Below the pieces are notes generated by a model. That model was not told the origin of the DNA and ran no database searches. It saw nothing but the letters and a program-made list of their open reading frames with translations. This document shows positions 63,080-64,000 of a stretch of 64,000 nt of DNA, one piece after another. The position numbers were made by a program, and so were the translations under genes. Origin of the DNA: Flavobacterium terrigena. GTDB taxonomy: Bacteria; Bacteroidota; Bacteroidia; Flavobacteriales; Flavobacteriaceae. The stretch's first letter is position 1. The number at the start of each line of letters is the position of its first letter. The stretch is from assembly GCF_900108955.1 (NCBI RefSeq), contig NZ_FNYA01000004.1:124001-188000 (forward strand). The letters are read 5' to 3'.

Positions 63080-63322
63080 ATGAAAAATTTAATTCTTTCA
63101 GCCTCAATACTGGCTTTCGTATTGGTTTCTTGTAACCAAAAAAATGAAAAAGTAGAATCTACAGATTCCAAAACCGATACAACTCAATCAACCGAGAAAG
63201 TTCAGCCAACTGAAGCAACTACTGAGTTGTATTCTTGTTCGATGCATCCAGAAGTAACTGGAAAAAAGGGCGAAAAATGTTCTAAATGTAGTATGGAATT
63301 AACTGAGCCTGTTGCAAAGTAA
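63080..63322 (+). CDS. Heavy-metal-binding lipoprotein
   Basis: An 80-residue lipoprotein with a lipobox VSC (Cys at about 18). A Ser/Thr/Lys-rich linker follows, and the C-terminal half is a heavy-metal-binding domain, LYSCSMHPEVTGKKGEKCSKCSMEL, with Cys-x-Met-His-Pro and CSKC sites. This domain occurs in copper- and silver-efflux components. It is likely the last gene of the operon before a 15-bp inverted repeat. ATG start. Confidence 0.85.
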   Translation: MKNLILSASILAFVLVSCNQKNEKVESTDSKTDTTQSTEKVQPTEATTELYSCSMHPEVTGKKGEKCSKCSMELTEPVAK

Positions 63323-63330
63323 ATAAGCTA

Positions 63331-63372
63331 ATTTTAACTAACCCTATTTTCAATCTAAGGGTTAGTTAAAAT
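63331..63372. promoter_or_regulatory. 15-bp inverted repeat before the AraC regulator gene
   Basis: ATTTTAACTAACCCT (63331-63345) and AGGGTTAGTTAAAAT (63358-63372) are perfect inverses with a 12-base loop. There is no clear T run after it, so it may be either a terminator for the lipoprotein operon or a regulator site; its position 24 bases before the regulator ATG allows both. Confidence 0.5.
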
Positions 63373-63395
63373 CATTAAGTTTAATACGTGTCCCT

Positions 63396-63956
63396 ATGAA
63401 ACTGTACATTAAAAACATGGTATGTAGCCGATGTAAAATGGTTGTCAAAACTGTGTTTGAAAATATTGGAATTATACCCATCTCAGTTGAATTGGGTGAA
63501 GTCGAATTGAAAAATGACATGCAGCAAGAGCAAAAACAGGAAGTACTAAAAAGCCTTCTTAGTATTGGTTTTGATTTAATAGACGACAAGAAAAGTAAAA
63601 CTATCGATAAGATTAAAACGCTCATTATTGATTTAGTTCAGAATAAAAACAATGATTTGAAAATTAACTTATCCGATTATCTTTCACAAGAATTGCATCA
63701 AGACTATAATACCTTGAGCAATCTCTTTTCTGAGGTAGAAAACACTACTATTGAGAAGTATTTTATCAATCAGAAAATTGAAAAAGTAAAAGAGTTAATT
63801 ATTTACGATGAACTCTCATTAAGTGAAATAGCCTATTCTTTAAACTATAGTAGTGTATCACATTTGAGCAACCAATTTAAAAAAGTAACAGGTTTTTCAC
63901 CAACATATTTCAAGAATTTGAAATCCATCAAAAGAAAACAAATCGAAGATATATAA
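63396..63956 (+). CDS. AraC-type regulator with N-terminal HMA-like domain
   Basis: A 186-residue regulator. The N-terminus (residues 1-70) is HMA-like with KNMVCSRCKMVVKTVF (C10-x2-C13) as a possible metal sensor. The C-terminal 90 residues are an AraC helix-turn-helix pair, with LSLSEIAYSLNYSSVSHLSNQFKKVTGFSP. Such HMA-AraC proteins usually control copper resistance genes in Bacteroidota, which fits the operon before it and probable metal genes beyond the window end. ATG start; the gene is complete. Confidence 0.88.
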   Translation: MKLYIKNMVCSRCKMVVKTVFENIGIIPISVELGEVELKNDMQQEQKQEVLKSLLSIGFDLIDDKKSKTIDKIKTLIIDLVQNKNNDLKINLSDYLSQELHQDYNTLSNLFSEVENTTIEKYFINQKIEKVKELIIYDELSLSEIAYSLNYSSVSHLSNQFKKVTGFSPTYFKNLKSIKRKQIEDI

Positions 63957-64000
63957 ATCTTGCAAATCAAACCCAAAATTATGCAACTCTTATAGACAGT

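Larger units (their letters stand above)
45764..64000. mobile_element. Genomic island inserted in yifB/comM (right end beyond window)
   Basis: The left boundary is placed at the yifB break, within a few bases of 45757-45765, where TGTGGCTAATAAAATT begins. The cargo is two metal-handling blocks, a ShosTA-like pair, a polymerase-like protein, P-loop and XRE proteins and a serine recombinase (59072-59701). No tyrosine integrase, transposase or conjugation gene is seen, so the transfer mechanism is unknown. comM is a documented insertion site for resistance islands in Acinetobacter. The right end and any target duplication are outside the window. Confidence 0.65.

Overview
The window reads as chromosomal DNA of a Flavobacterium-like member of the Bacteroidota. 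It is AT-rich throughout, promoters are of the Bacteroidota type (TAnnTTTG -7 boxes, clear before purM, pyrG, glnN and yifB), two secreted proteins end in type IX secretion sorting domains, and the housekeeping genes (very long SecA, type III glutamine synthetase, YidC with a large periplasmic domain, a LysM/periplasmic-binding fusion) have Bacteroidota layouts. No rRNA, tRNA or CRISPR array was recognised.

Region 1 (1-6.8 kb) is accessory and all on the minus strand: an edge-cut DUF6602-like gene, an HNH nuclease, a PD-(D/E)XK-like protein, a frameshifted HNH-like gene, a secreted gluzincin peptidase, a lipoprotein and a DUF1801 protein. The first genes are each followed by copies of a repeated hairpin plus REP-like palindrome, giving a cassette-like look.

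Region 2 (6.8-45.3 kb) is core chromosome: meaB, a GlcD-type oxidase, secA, cobalamin adenosyltransferase, terC, glnN, four tandem double-OmpA-domain proteins, an unusual zinc-ribbon/FAD monooxygenase, purM, guaA, a LysM protein, osmC, pyrG, yidC, proC, mnmA, a subtilase, a nitronate monooxygenase-like protein, pabB, tilS and a DsbD-like protein, then an XRE/membrane-protein pair and an orphan double-glycine peptide. MeaB and the PduO-type adenosyltransferase together fit a B12-dependent methylmalonyl-CoA mutase elsewhere in the genome. Several dispersed Bacteroidota repeats lie here, one of them in frame inside pabB.

Region 3 (45.76 kb to the end) looks like a genomic island. yifB/comM is cut off after about 148 codons and its remainder is not in the window. 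The island holds metal-handling genes in two blocks (45.9-49.8 kb: Cys-rich protein, TonB receptor, HMA-CDF transporter, MerC-like protein; 59.8-64 kb: Cys-rich protein, HMA/DUF3347, TlpA thioredoxin, HMA protein, outer-membrane protein, metal-binding lipoprotein, HMA-AraC regulator). Between them lies a different, very AT-rich segment with a two-gene ShosTA-like defence pair (HAD-PRTase plus DprA-like), a divergent family-A-polymerase-like protein with a winged-helix-like N-terminus, a structured non-coding stretch, a P-loop protein, two XRE regulators with visible operators, unknown small proteins and a serine recombinase. The most interesting loci are the ShosTA-like pair, the polymerase-like module and the tandem Cys-Cys OmpA family.
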